Of a stretch of 6,004 nt of DNA, positions 1 through 5,243 are shown in pieces (position 1 is the first letter of the stretch; each line of letters opens with the position of its first letter). This DNA is from Bifidobacterium breve. GTDB taxonomy: Bacteria; Actinomycetota; Actinomycetes; UBA12327. Location: contig CALQPL010000079.1 in assembly GCA_943332445.1 (NCBI GenBank), positions 1 to 6,004 of the forward strand. The letters run 5' to 3'. The notes below the pieces were generated by a model. That model saw only the letters and a program-made list of their open reading frames with translations, had not been told where the DNA came from and made no database searches. Made by a program: the position numbers and the translations under genes.

Positions 1-1
1 C

Positions 2-520
2 ACCAGCCAGCTCAACCTTCCCCATTCTCCCGGCGTGGTCATCACAGCGACCCTGTCCAAGGCATTTGGTTCACAAGGTGGAGTCGTGCTGGGGACCCAA
101 GCCACGATCGCGCACCTGATCGATGCAGCTAGGCCCTTCATTTTCGACACGGCGTTGTCCCCCATGAATGTGGCTGCAGCCCAAGCCGCCTTACACCTGA
201 TCAAGCAAGACCCCGAACTTCCCGAACGCGCCTGTGCCAACGCCCAACACTTGGCAGATTTGGCAACCAGCTTGGGATTTGAGGTATCGCAGCCCGATGC
301 TGCCGTGGTCTCGCTCGTCATTGATCGACCGCAAGACGCAGTGGCTGCCCGCGACCTTTGCGCTTCGCATGGCGTACGCGTGGGGTGCTTCAGGCCGCCG
401 TCGGTTCCTGATGGTCGCTCCCGTCTTCGCTTGACCGCGCGCGCTGACCTCGGTGAGCCCGAACTTGCCCGAACCGCGGCTGCTCTTGCGGCTGTTGCCC
501 ACGCTGGCTGGGGTGTGTGA
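2..520 (+). CDS. bioF: 8-amino-7-oxononanoate synthase (BioF), C-terminal part, cut by the left edge
   Basis: PLP-dependent enzyme that condenses pimeloyl-ACP/CoA with L-alanine to 8-amino-7-oxononanoate, the first committed ring-forming step of biotin synthesis (cytoplasmic). The reading frame is open from base 2; 172 residues are present, a little under half of the usual 380 or so. The TATLSKAFG motif holds the PLP-binding lysine (codon 59-61) and is followed by a Gly-rich stretch, SQGG, as in the alpha-oxoamine synthase family. Farther on FIFDTALSP and the C-terminal blocks VGCFRPPSVP and SRLRLTARAD are typical of BioF. An in-frame GTG at 35 is internal, not the start, because conserved sequence continues upstream of it. 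The stop TGA (518-520) overlaps the bioD start, so the genes are coupled. KBL and other family members are less likely given the bioD and bioB neighbours. The N-terminus and promoter lie outside the window. Confidence 0.95.
   Translation, partial: TSQLNLPHSPGVVITATLSKAFGSQGGVVLGTQATIAHLIDAARPFIFDTALSPMNVAAAQAALHLIKQDPELPERACANAQHLADLATSLGFEVSQPDAAVVSLVIDRPQDAVAARDLCASHGVRVGCFRPPSVPDGRSRLRLTARADLGEPELARTAAALAAVAHAGWGV
510..513 (+). promoter_or_regulatory. Candidate ribosome binding site for bioD
   Basis: A GGGG run inside the last bioF codons lies six bases before ATG 520 but only three before GTG 517. This spacing favours the ATG as the bioD start. It is G-rich rather than a full AGGAGG, so coupling to bioF translation probably also contributes. 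Confidence 0.4.
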
Positions 521-1260
521 TGAGCGAGATTTTGATTGTCAGTGGAACCGGCACCGATGTAGGTAAAACCATCGTCACCGCAGCCATCGCAGCAAATGTG
601 ATCCGTGCCGGAAAGAGTGTGAGCGTCGTCAAGCCGGGCCAAACAGGCGTGACCGGCGACGAACCAGGCGACCTCGCAGTCGTTGCCGAGCTGACTTCCA
701 GCATTGACGGCGCAGCCGATCGACTTCTGCTTCACGAATACGGCCGCTACGAACCACCACTCGCGCCAGCAACTGCAGCCCGCATCAGCGGACAACCGCC
801 GTTAGTTCTTGCCGACGTTGTTGCTTCCATCCAAGGATTGACCAGCGACTTCATAGTTGTCGAAGGAGCCGGCGGCCTGCTCGTTAAGTACAGCGATGAA
901 CCCGTCTGGACCATTGCTGACCTCGCGCGCGAACTCAACGCCGAAGTGCTCCTTGTTGTCGCTTCCGGGCTCGGCACTTTGCACCACACGGCCGCCACCC
1001 TGGAGGCCTTGGCCACCCGCGGACTGACCACGCCGGGTCTGGTGATCGGACAATGGCCCGTCGAACCGTCCCTGGCAGAGAAAACCAACGTCATGGACCT
1101 TCAGGACCTCGGCGCACCCCTGGTAGGCGCCTTCCCAGCCCAGGCCGGCCTCTCAGGTGAGTTTGCCCATATTGCAGCGACCAGCCTGCATCCACGCCTT
1201 GGCGGAACCTTTGATGAGGCAGACTTCACCCATACCCACACTCAGGAGTTGAATCGGTGA
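520..1260 (+). CDS. bioD: ATP-dependent dethiobiotin synthetase (BioD)
   Basis: Closes the ureido ring: 7,8-diaminononanoate + CO2 + ATP gives dethiobiotin, in the cytoplasm, normally as a homodimer. The 246-residue product has the P-loop GTGTDVGKT (residues 9-17), the catalytic-lysine motif VVKPGQTG (K38, equivalent to K37 of E. coli), the YEPPLAPATAAR substrate-binding segment (77-88) and the VVEGAGGLL block (113-121) carrying the conserved acidic residue E115. GLGTLHHTAATLEAL (150-164) matches the helix near the dimer interface. Length is slightly above the usual 220-240 because of a polar C-terminal tail. ATG 520 gives a one-base overlap with the bioF stop; GTG 517 is an alternative that would add one residue and give a four-base overlap. 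The bioA product that supplies its substrate is not in the window and may be upstream. Confidence 0.95.
   Translation: MSEILIVSGTGTDVGKTIVTAAIAANVIRAGKSVSVVKPGQTGVTGDEPGDLAVVAELTSSIDGAADRLLLHEYGRYEPPLAPATAARISGQPPLVLADVVASIQGLTSDFIVVEGAGGLLVKYSDEPVWTIADLARELNAEVLLVVASGLGTLHHTAATLEALATRGLTTPGLVIGQWPVEPSLAEKTNVMDLQDLGAPLVGAFPAQAGLSGEFAHIAATSLHPRLGGTFDEADFTHTHTQELNR
1244..1248 (+). promoter_or_regulatory. Ribosome binding site for bioB
   Basis: AGGAG within the end of bioD, eight bases before GTG 1257. It is the clearest Shine-Dalgarno match in the window and fixes GTG 1257 as the bioB start. Confidence 0.75.
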
Positions 1261-2288
1261 CGCTTAGTACCAACACCCCGTCGAACGAAACCACGAGCGC
1301 GATTTTGCAAACAGCGCGCGAGCAGGTTCTCGAACGTGGCGAAGGATTGACCACCGACCAAGTCCTCGACGTCCTTCGCCTACCCGAAGACTCCATCTCG
1401 GATGCCCTGGCCTTGGCCCACGAAGTGCGTATGAAGTGGTGTGGCCCCGAAGTCGAAGTTGAAGGCATCGTCTCGATCAAGACCGGTGGATGCCCCGAAG
1501 ACTGCCACTTTTGTTCACAGTCAGGTTTGTTCACCTCACCCGTGCGTTCGGTCTGGCTCAACATTGAAGAACTGGTGACCGCTGCTCGCCAGACCGCTGC
1601 CACTGGCGCCAGCGAGTTCTGCATCGTTGCTGCTGTGCGTGGTCCCGATGACAAGCTCATGGAGCAGATGCGTGATGGCGTCGCAGCGATCAAGGAAGCC
1701 GTTGACATCAACGTCGCAGCCTCGCTAGGGATCTTGACCAAGGAACAGGTCGATGACCTCGTAGACATGGGCGTGCACCGCTACAACCACAACCTCGAGA
1801 CTGCTCAGTCCTACTTCCCCAACGTGGTCACCACCCACACCTGGGACGAGCGCTGGGAAACCCTAGAAATGGTGCGCGACTCGGGCATGGAAGTGTGCTG
1901 CGGCGGCATCGTCGGTATGGGCGAGAGCGTGGAACAGCGCGCAGAGTTTGCCGGTCAGCTCGGCGCGTTGTCACCGCACGAGGTTCCGTTGAACTTCTTT
2001 AACCCGCGTCCTGGAACCCCGTTTGAGGATGTTCCTGTTTTGACCTCCAGCGAGGCGCTGCTCGCGATCGCTGCGTTCCGCTTGGCCATGCCGCGAACTG
2101 TGCTCCGTTTTGCCGGCGGTCGCGAGATCACGTTGGGCGACCTCGGTACGCGCGATGGCCTCCTTGGTGGAATCAACGCCGTCATCGTTGGCAACTACTT
2201 GACCACGTTGGGTCGCCCCGCTGACGACGACCTCGAGCTTCTTGCCGAGCTCAAGATGCCCATCAAGGCTGTCGCTGACGCAGTGTGA
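1257..2288 (+). CDS. bioB: Biotin synthase (BioB), radical SAM enzyme, actinobacterial type
   Basis: Inserts sulfur into dethiobiotin to make biotin, using S-adenosylmethionine radicals. It has 343 residues, close to the E. coli length of 346. The radical-SAM cluster motif CxxxCxxC is C79, C83, C86. By hand alignment to E. coli, C97 corresponds to C122 (FCIVAAV), C188 to C214 (EVCCGGIVG) and R260 to R284 (VLRFAGGRE). The C128 position is alanine (A154, in INVAASLG), and an extra Cys (C215) follows C214. YNHNLET (176-182) and NFFNPRPGTPF (247-257) are also characteristic; NPRPGTP differs from the E. coli KVKGTP segment. The GTG start overlaps the bioD stop by four bases (GTGA) behind an AGGAG site. 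Its partner gene bsaP starts on its stop codon. The family assignment is certain; the exact auxiliary-cluster chemistry is not visible from sequence. Confidence 0.97.
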   Translation: MTLSTNTPSNETTSAILQTAREQVLERGEGLTTDQVLDVLRLPEDSISDALALAHEVRMKWCGPEVEVEGIVSIKTGGCPEDCHFCSQSGLFTSPVRSVWLNIEELVTAARQTAATGASEFCIVAAVRGPDDKLMEQMRDGVAAIKEAVDINVAASLGILTKEQVDDLVDMGVHRYNHNLETAQSYFPNVVTTHTWDERWETLEMVRDSGMEVCCGGIVGMGESVEQRAEFAGQLGALSPHEVPLNFFNPRPGTPFEDVPVLTSSEALLAIAAFRLAMPRTVLRFAGGREITLGDLGTRDGLLGGINAVIVGNYLTTLGRPADDDLELLAELKMPIKAVADAV

Positions 2289-2485
2289 TGACCGAACAAA
2301 ACCCGTGGTGTGATCGATGTGGTGAGTCCCTGTCAATAGGTGATCACTTTGAGTGCCAAGTCGCGCGCAATCTCGAACCGCCACGCTTTTGCGCGCAGTG
2401 TCGACGCCGCATGGTTGTACAGGTATTACCCAAAGGGTGGAGTGCTCGCTGTAGTGAGCACGGGGAACTACATCAGTCGACCTAA
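2288..2485 (+). CDS. bsaP: Biotin synthase auxiliary protein (BsaP-like), small cysteine-rich
   Basis: A 65-residue soluble protein directly after bioB. In mycobacteria and corynebacteria the equivalent small gene beside bioB (Rv1590 in M. tuberculosis) is needed for BioB to convert dethiobiotin to biotin, probably through an iron-sulfur role. Six cysteines are visible: CxxC at C8/C11, C23, CxxC at C35/C38 and C55. The central LEPPRFCAQCRRRMVVQV followed by PxGWxARCxxHG is the family signature as I recall it. ATG 2288 overlaps the bioB stop by one base (TGATG); GTG 2285 is an alternative start adding one residue. No good Shine-Dalgarno site is present, so it probably depends on coupled translation with bioB. 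By itself the Cys pattern could be a generic zinc ribbon; position and the PPRFC...RRRMVVQV block make BsaP far more likely. Confidence 0.85.
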   Translation: MTEQNPWCDRCGESLSIGDHFECQVARNLEPPRFCAQCRRRMVVQVLPKGWSARCSEHGELHQST

Positions 2486-2511
2486 TTAAGCCCGGTACTA
2501 ATGAAGTTCGG
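2486..2511. other. Short spacer between convergent genes bsaP and pilT
   Basis: Twenty-six bases separate the two stop codons. TTAAG-CC (2486-2492) can pair with GGTTAA (2510-2515) only with a bulge and across a 17-base loop, and no T-run follows on either strand. The hexamer TTAAGC also occurs as a direct repeat (2486-2491 and 2512-2517). I do not call a terminator here. Confidence 0.5.
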
Positions 2512-3603
2512 TTAAGCAACCAAACCCAGGCGGCGCAGCTCCACAGTGAGGTCGTGCGGGTCAGTTGATGCCACGAGAGCGGCATCCAAAGTGATCACAC
2601 CATCGCGGAACAGTGAAATCAGCGACTGATCAAAGGACTGCATCCCGTAGAAACTGCCGTCCTTAACCAGCTGCTCAATGTCTGCGGTCTTTTCCGGGTT
2701 AGCCAAAGCTTCAGCAACACGTCCGGTATTGACACAAATCTCCATCGCCACACATCGACCTTCGCCATCGGCTCGGGGCACCAGACGCTGACAGACGATG
2801 CCTCGAAGTGATGCGGCCAAGGACAGTCGAATCTGGGCCTGCTCGTGCGGTGGGAAGAAGTCAATGATGCGGTTGACGGTTTCAGTCGCGTCCGTGGTGT
2901 GCAAAGTCGAGAGCACCAAGTGACCTGTTTCAGCTGCTGTCAAGGCGGCGGTGACGGTTTCGATATCGCGCATCTCACCGACGAAGATCACATCGGGGTC
3001 CTGCCGCATAGCCGCACGCATAGCCGTGGAGAAATCATCGGTATCAACGCGGACTTCACGTTGATTAATCATGGCCTTCTTGTCATGGTGAATGACTTCA
3101 ATGGGATCTTCAATGGTCATGACGTGGACTTCACGGTTTTCATTGATGTGATCGATCATTCCGGCCATCGTGGTGGTCTTGCCCGAACCCGTAGGGCCAG
3201 TGACCAAGACCAGGCCGCGCGGCTCAAGCGCCAGCGCCGATACAGCTTCGGGAACACCAAGGCTGGTGAGGGGAATCGCACCGTCGGTGACGCGTCGAAA
3301 AACCAAACCTGCTTCACCGCGGCCGCGAAATGCGTTGACCCGAAAACGTCCCAAGCCAGGCATCGTGTACGCAAAGTCTGCTTCATTGGTTCGTGCAAAC
3401 TCTTCGCGCAGGTCCGCACGCATGACCTGGTTCACCATGTGTTCGGTGTCCGCAGCCGTGAGGTCGGGGACTTGAAGTTTGCGCAGACGACCATCGATGC
3501 GCACGCGTGGGGGCGATCCGGTCTTGCAGTGCAAGTCGGAACCGCCACTCTCAACGAGGGCTCGCAAAAAGGGCTCAATCGACTGAGCCTGTTGATTGGT
3601 CAC
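2512..3603 (-). CDS. pilT: Type IV pilus retraction ATPase, PilT/PilU family
   Basis: Hexameric cytoplasmic secretion ATPase that powers pilus depolymerisation and thus twitching, surface sensing or DNA uptake. The 363-residue protein has the PilT N-terminal domain (SGGSDLHCKTGSPP, 19-32; DG at 37-38), Walker A GPTGSGKT (136-143), the Asp box TIEDPIE (163-169), Walker B region QDPDVIFVGEMRD (201-213) and the His box GHLVLSTLHTTDA (227-239). The C-terminal segment YGMQSFDQSL (319-328) and ASTDPHDL (345-352) looks more like PilU/PilT2 than the AIRNLIRE tail of classical PilT. It lacks the N1 and zinc-binding tetracysteine regions of PilB/GspE extension ATPases. The start is GTG at 3603: an in-frame TAA lies three codons upstream. 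The ribosome site is weak. It is last in a four-gene - strand set; no pilin, pilB or pilC is in the window. Confidence 0.93.
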   Translation of the reverse strand: MTNQQAQSIEPFLRALVESGGSDLHCKTGSPPRVRIDGRLRKLQVPDLTAADTEHMVNQVMRADLREEFARTNEADFAYTMPGLGRFRVNAFRGRGEAGLVFRRVTDGAIPLTSLGVPEAVSALALEPRGLVLVTGPTGSGKTTTMAGMIDHINENREVHVMTIEDPIEVIHHDKKAMINQREVRVDTDDFSTAMRAAMRQDPDVIFVGEMRDIETVTAALTAAETGHLVLSTLHTTDATETVNRIIDFFPPHEQAQIRLSLAASLRGIVCQRLVPRADGEGRCVAMEICVNTGRVAEALANPEKTADIEQLVKDGSFYGMQSFDQSLISLFRDGVITLDAALVASTDPHDLTVELRRLGLVA

Positions 3604-3648
3604 ACCTGTTTATCGGCAGGATCGAGGATTTCCTTAACCCATTCGGGC

Positions 3649-3666
3649 TAGGCGTAGCCACGCCTA
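3649..3666. promoter_or_regulatory. Perfect inverted repeat upstream of pilT (possible operator or leader hairpin)
   Basis: TAGGCGT (3649-3655), a four-base loop, then ACGCCTA (3660-3666): a seven-base perfect stem in the non-coding gap, 46 bases before the pilT GTG. Read on the - strand it is followed by GCCCGAAT and not by T residues, so it is not a normal terminator for the biotin-acceptor gene. An operator, or an RNA hairpin affecting pilT expression, fits better. The sequence gives no clue to a specific regulator. Confidence 0.4.
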
Positions 3667-3670
3667 AAAT

Positions 3671-3696
3671 CAGGGCTTTTCCGCCCCTAGGCCCTG
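3671..3696 (-). terminator. Weak terminator-like hairpin after the biotin-acceptor gene
   Basis: On the - strand CAGGGC and GCCCTG form a six-base stem around a 14-base loop, directly followed by ATTTTAGG. An alternative within it pairs GGGC with GCCC across a GGAAAA loop. The position, shortly after the stop at 3708, and the short T-run suggest partial termination or attenuation before pilT. The stem is short and the T-run has only four residues, so read-through is likely. Confidence 0.3.
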
Positions 3697-3707
3697 GACA
3701 GCTAGGG

Positions 3708-3923
3708 CTAGGCCAGTTCCACCACGATGTCGCCCTCTTGGACCACATCGCCTTCCGAGACGTGGATGGCAGTGACGGTGCCAGCGAATTCGACGAGCAT
3801 GGGGATTTCCATTTTCATGGATTCAAGCAAGACGACCATCTCGCCGGCTTCTACCTGATCTCCCACGGCAACGACTACCTTGGCAATATTTGCCACGAGT
3901 TCAGCGCGTACCTCTTCAGCCAT
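3708..3923 (-). CDS. Free-standing biotinyl/lipoyl attachment protein, TB7.3-like (biotinylated)
   Basis: A 71-residue single-domain biotin carrier. The biotinylation motif ESMKMEI (34-40) presents K37, 34 residues from the C-terminus, the usual distance in biotin carrier domains; MKM rather than a DKA-type lipoyl motif favours biotin. The flanking VEAGEMVVLLESM and the GTV...EGDVVQEGD segment are the two symmetrical halves of the barrel. Length, the MAEEVRAE N-terminus and the MKMEIP core closely match mycobacterial TB7.3 (Rv3221c), as I recall it, a biotinylated protein of unclear partner. It would be modified by biotin ligase BirA and might serve as BCCP for an acyl-CoA carboxylase or decarboxylase, but no carboxylase subunit is nearby. 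ATG 3923 lies 15 bases after the upstream HD-GYP-like gene; a GAAG a few bases upstream is a weak ribosome site. Confidence 0.92.
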   Translation of the reverse strand: MAEEVRAELVANIAKVVVAVGDQVEAGEMVVLLESMKMEIPMLVEFAGTVTAIHVSEGDVVQEGDIVVELA

Positions 3924-3938
3924 GTCTTCATCTTATGG

Positions 3939-5243
3939 CTACATGGCGAAAGAAGTGTTGCGCTCCACGATTCGCGAAAGGGTTTCTACCACTTTGGGGT
4001 CAAAGTCATAGACCATGCCAAGGCGCAAGCGCTCGAGGGCTTCAAACCTGCGGCTACCTTCGAGTGATCCGCCGACCAAGTCATCAAATGCATTCACCGC
4101 ACGAATGATGCGACTTGCCAACGGGATGCTCTTGTCCGCCACTTCTTGCGGTCGACGGTACGGGTCCGGGATGTGACGGACAATGTGCGCAACTTCATCA
4201 AGCACGCCGGTTTCGACGATGACGTCAGCACCCTTGTCCGCGATCTGTCGCTGTTGATACGGGGCAGCGACCACCGTGGCACCACCAGGGATGGGGTCGT
4301 CCAGTGACAACTGACCGATGTCGTGCATCAAGGCTGCATATTCAAGGTTCAGCAGATCGTTCTCGGCCATACCCATTTCGCGCCCAACAGCCAGCGAGAT
4401 GTCACACACGCGTCGAGCGTGACCCGTTTCGGTATAGCCGCCGACTTCGGTCACACGCGAGAGCGCACGAATGGTCTGGCGATAGGTCGCGCGAATCATG
4501 GCGTAGCGCTTGAAGGCCACTTGAACCAAGACCATCTGCAAACCAAAGACCGGAAGCGCCCAAAAAGACATCGCGCTAGAGGTCATTGAAATCATCACGG
4601 CCGTGGCGGCCACGGCCGAGTTCAATCCCAGGCCGGCAGTGAGTTCGTCACCCAGGGTTCGAATAAACGGAGCTCGCGTGCGGGCCGAGCGAACCAATGA
4701 CGCCATTGCTGCATCAAGGAGCAAAGCCAGTACACACACGCCAAGCATGATCAGCGAGAGTTCCCACGCTGGATAACCGCGAGCCTCGCCAAATTGCCAA
4801 CTCGGCCTAAACACAAAGGCAGCAAAGGCAACAGCCAAGACTTGTCGGGCAACGAGGTCTAGTGCGGGAAGCCGACTTGCGACCATGTGCGGCAACATTC
4901 CAGCGATCATCGCAAGCGCAGTCACCGACACCGCTTGATAGGCAGCGTGCTCAGCACTGATGCCACCAAACCAAGGCAACACCGAGTAAGCCAGCGCACC
5001 TGCCGTGGCCACAGGCCACACCTCGCGATCGCCAGGAAGTCGCAAACGCAAGAAAGCACCAACGCCAATGAACAGTCCGAAGGCCAAAGCCACCAGCGGT
5101 TGCTTGACTCCGTAAATCGCTGTTGAACACAACGAGATCACAGTGATGAGCAACGCTGCGACAGCAAGTAAGACTGAAGCGGCTAAACCAGGTTCACTAA
5201 CCCGACCACCAGGACGCACTGCATCTGCTGCTGTCAAGGTCAT
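3939..5243 (-). CDS. Polytopic membrane protein with degenerate HD-GYP-like domain
   Basis: A 434-residue protein of two parts. Residues about 20-243 hold seven or eight hydrophobic segments (roughly 21-42, 49-65, 76-91, 102-120, 129-147, 161-184, 205-225, 226-243), a probable membrane sensor. Residues about 255-430 form a cytoplasmic HD domain: TGHARRV (H275) and MHDIG (H307, D308). Against the upstream neighbour, key HD-GYP positions are lost: the HDxGK lysine is Q311, the HP histidine is absent, HHE is H357-I358-P359, the GYP motif is replaced by PYRRP, and the Asp of the VAD motif is N384. Cyclic-di-GMP hydrolysis is therefore doubtful; ligand binding or regulation of the adjacent enzyme is more plausible. 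ATG 5243 overlaps the upstream stop by four bases (ATGA), with GGTGA upstream. A chance-looking GC-rich hairpin lies in the codons for membrane segment seven. Confidence 0.85.
   Translation of the reverse strand: MTLTAADAVRPGGRVSEPGLAASVLLAVAALLITVISLCSTAIYGVKQPLVALAFGLFIGVGAFLRLRLPGDREVWPVATAGALAYSVLPWFGGISAEHAAYQAVSVTALAMIAGMLPHMVASRLPALDLVARQVLAVAFAAFVFRPSWQFGEARGYPAWELSLIMLGVCVLALLLDAAMASLVRSARTRAPFIRTLGDELTAGLGLNSAVAATAVMISMTSSAMSFWALPVFGLQMVLVQVAFKRYAMIRATYRQTIRALSRVTEVGGYTETGHARRVCDISLAVGREMGMAENDLLNLEYAALMHDIGQLSLDDPIPGGATVVAAPYQQRQIADKGADVIVETGVLDEVAHIVRHIPDPYRRPQEVADKSIPLASRIIRAVNAFDDLVGGSLEGSRRFEALERLRLGMVYDFDPKVVETLSRIVERNTSFAM
4598..4618. repeat. GC-rich inverted repeat inside the membrane HD-GYP-like gene
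   Basis: CGGCCGTGG (4598-4606), loop CGG, CCACGGCCG (4610-4618): a nine-base perfect stem with a three-base loop. CACGGCCG also recurs directly at 4596-4603 and 4611-4618, 15 bases apart and so in frame. It encodes an Ala/Val-rich membrane stretch (SAVAATAV), so codon choice for alanine and valine may explain it. No T-run follows. Confidence 0.5.

Larger units (their letters stand above)
3645..3713. repeat. Direct repeat of GGGCTAGGC, 60 bases apart
   Basis: The 9-base word GGGCTAGGC occurs at 3645-3653 and 3705-3713, the second copy overlapping the stop codon of the biotin-acceptor gene. The start-to-start distance is 60 bases, near six helical turns. A related CTAG-containing palindrome, CCTAGG (3686-3691), lies between them. 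They flank the two hairpins of the pilT leader. They could be paired protein-binding sites or a chance product of local CTAG-rich sequence. Confidence 0.4.

Noticed and set aside
35..520. GTG 35 as a true gene start
   Set aside because: The frame is open to the left edge and residues upstream fit BioF; the PLP-lysine motif just downstream belongs in the middle of the protein.
1226..1768. Open frame of 180 codons on the - strand opposite bioB
   Set aside because: Ser/Arg/Thr-rich shadow of bioB with no recognisable domain and no ribosome site in context.
2288..2485. Toxin-antitoxin or generic zinc-ribbon gene
   Set aside because: The PPRFC...RRRMVVQV core and the one-base overlap with bioB point to BsaP.
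3610..3620. Possible leaderless-type -10 element (GATAAA on the - strand) just before the pilT GTG
   Set aside because: It fits TANNNT poorly and no matching -35 element at proper spacing could be identified, so no promoter is called.
2845..3651. Long open frame of 268 codons on the + strand opposite pilT
   Set aside because: It lies wholly against a gene with complete ATPase motifs, has no family-like sequence, and its Cys/His-rich composition is what an antisense frame of such a gene yields.
3708..3923. Lipoyl carrier or GcvH-like protein
   Set aside because: The MKM motif with the following acidic residue and the 34-residue distance to the C-terminus are those of biotin carriers; GcvH is much longer.
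3507..4067. Open frame of 186 codons on the + strand across the pilT leader and the biotin-acceptor gene
   Set aside because: It runs antisense through three genuine features, including the MKM biotinylation motif; its His/Phe-rich sequence resembles no protein family.
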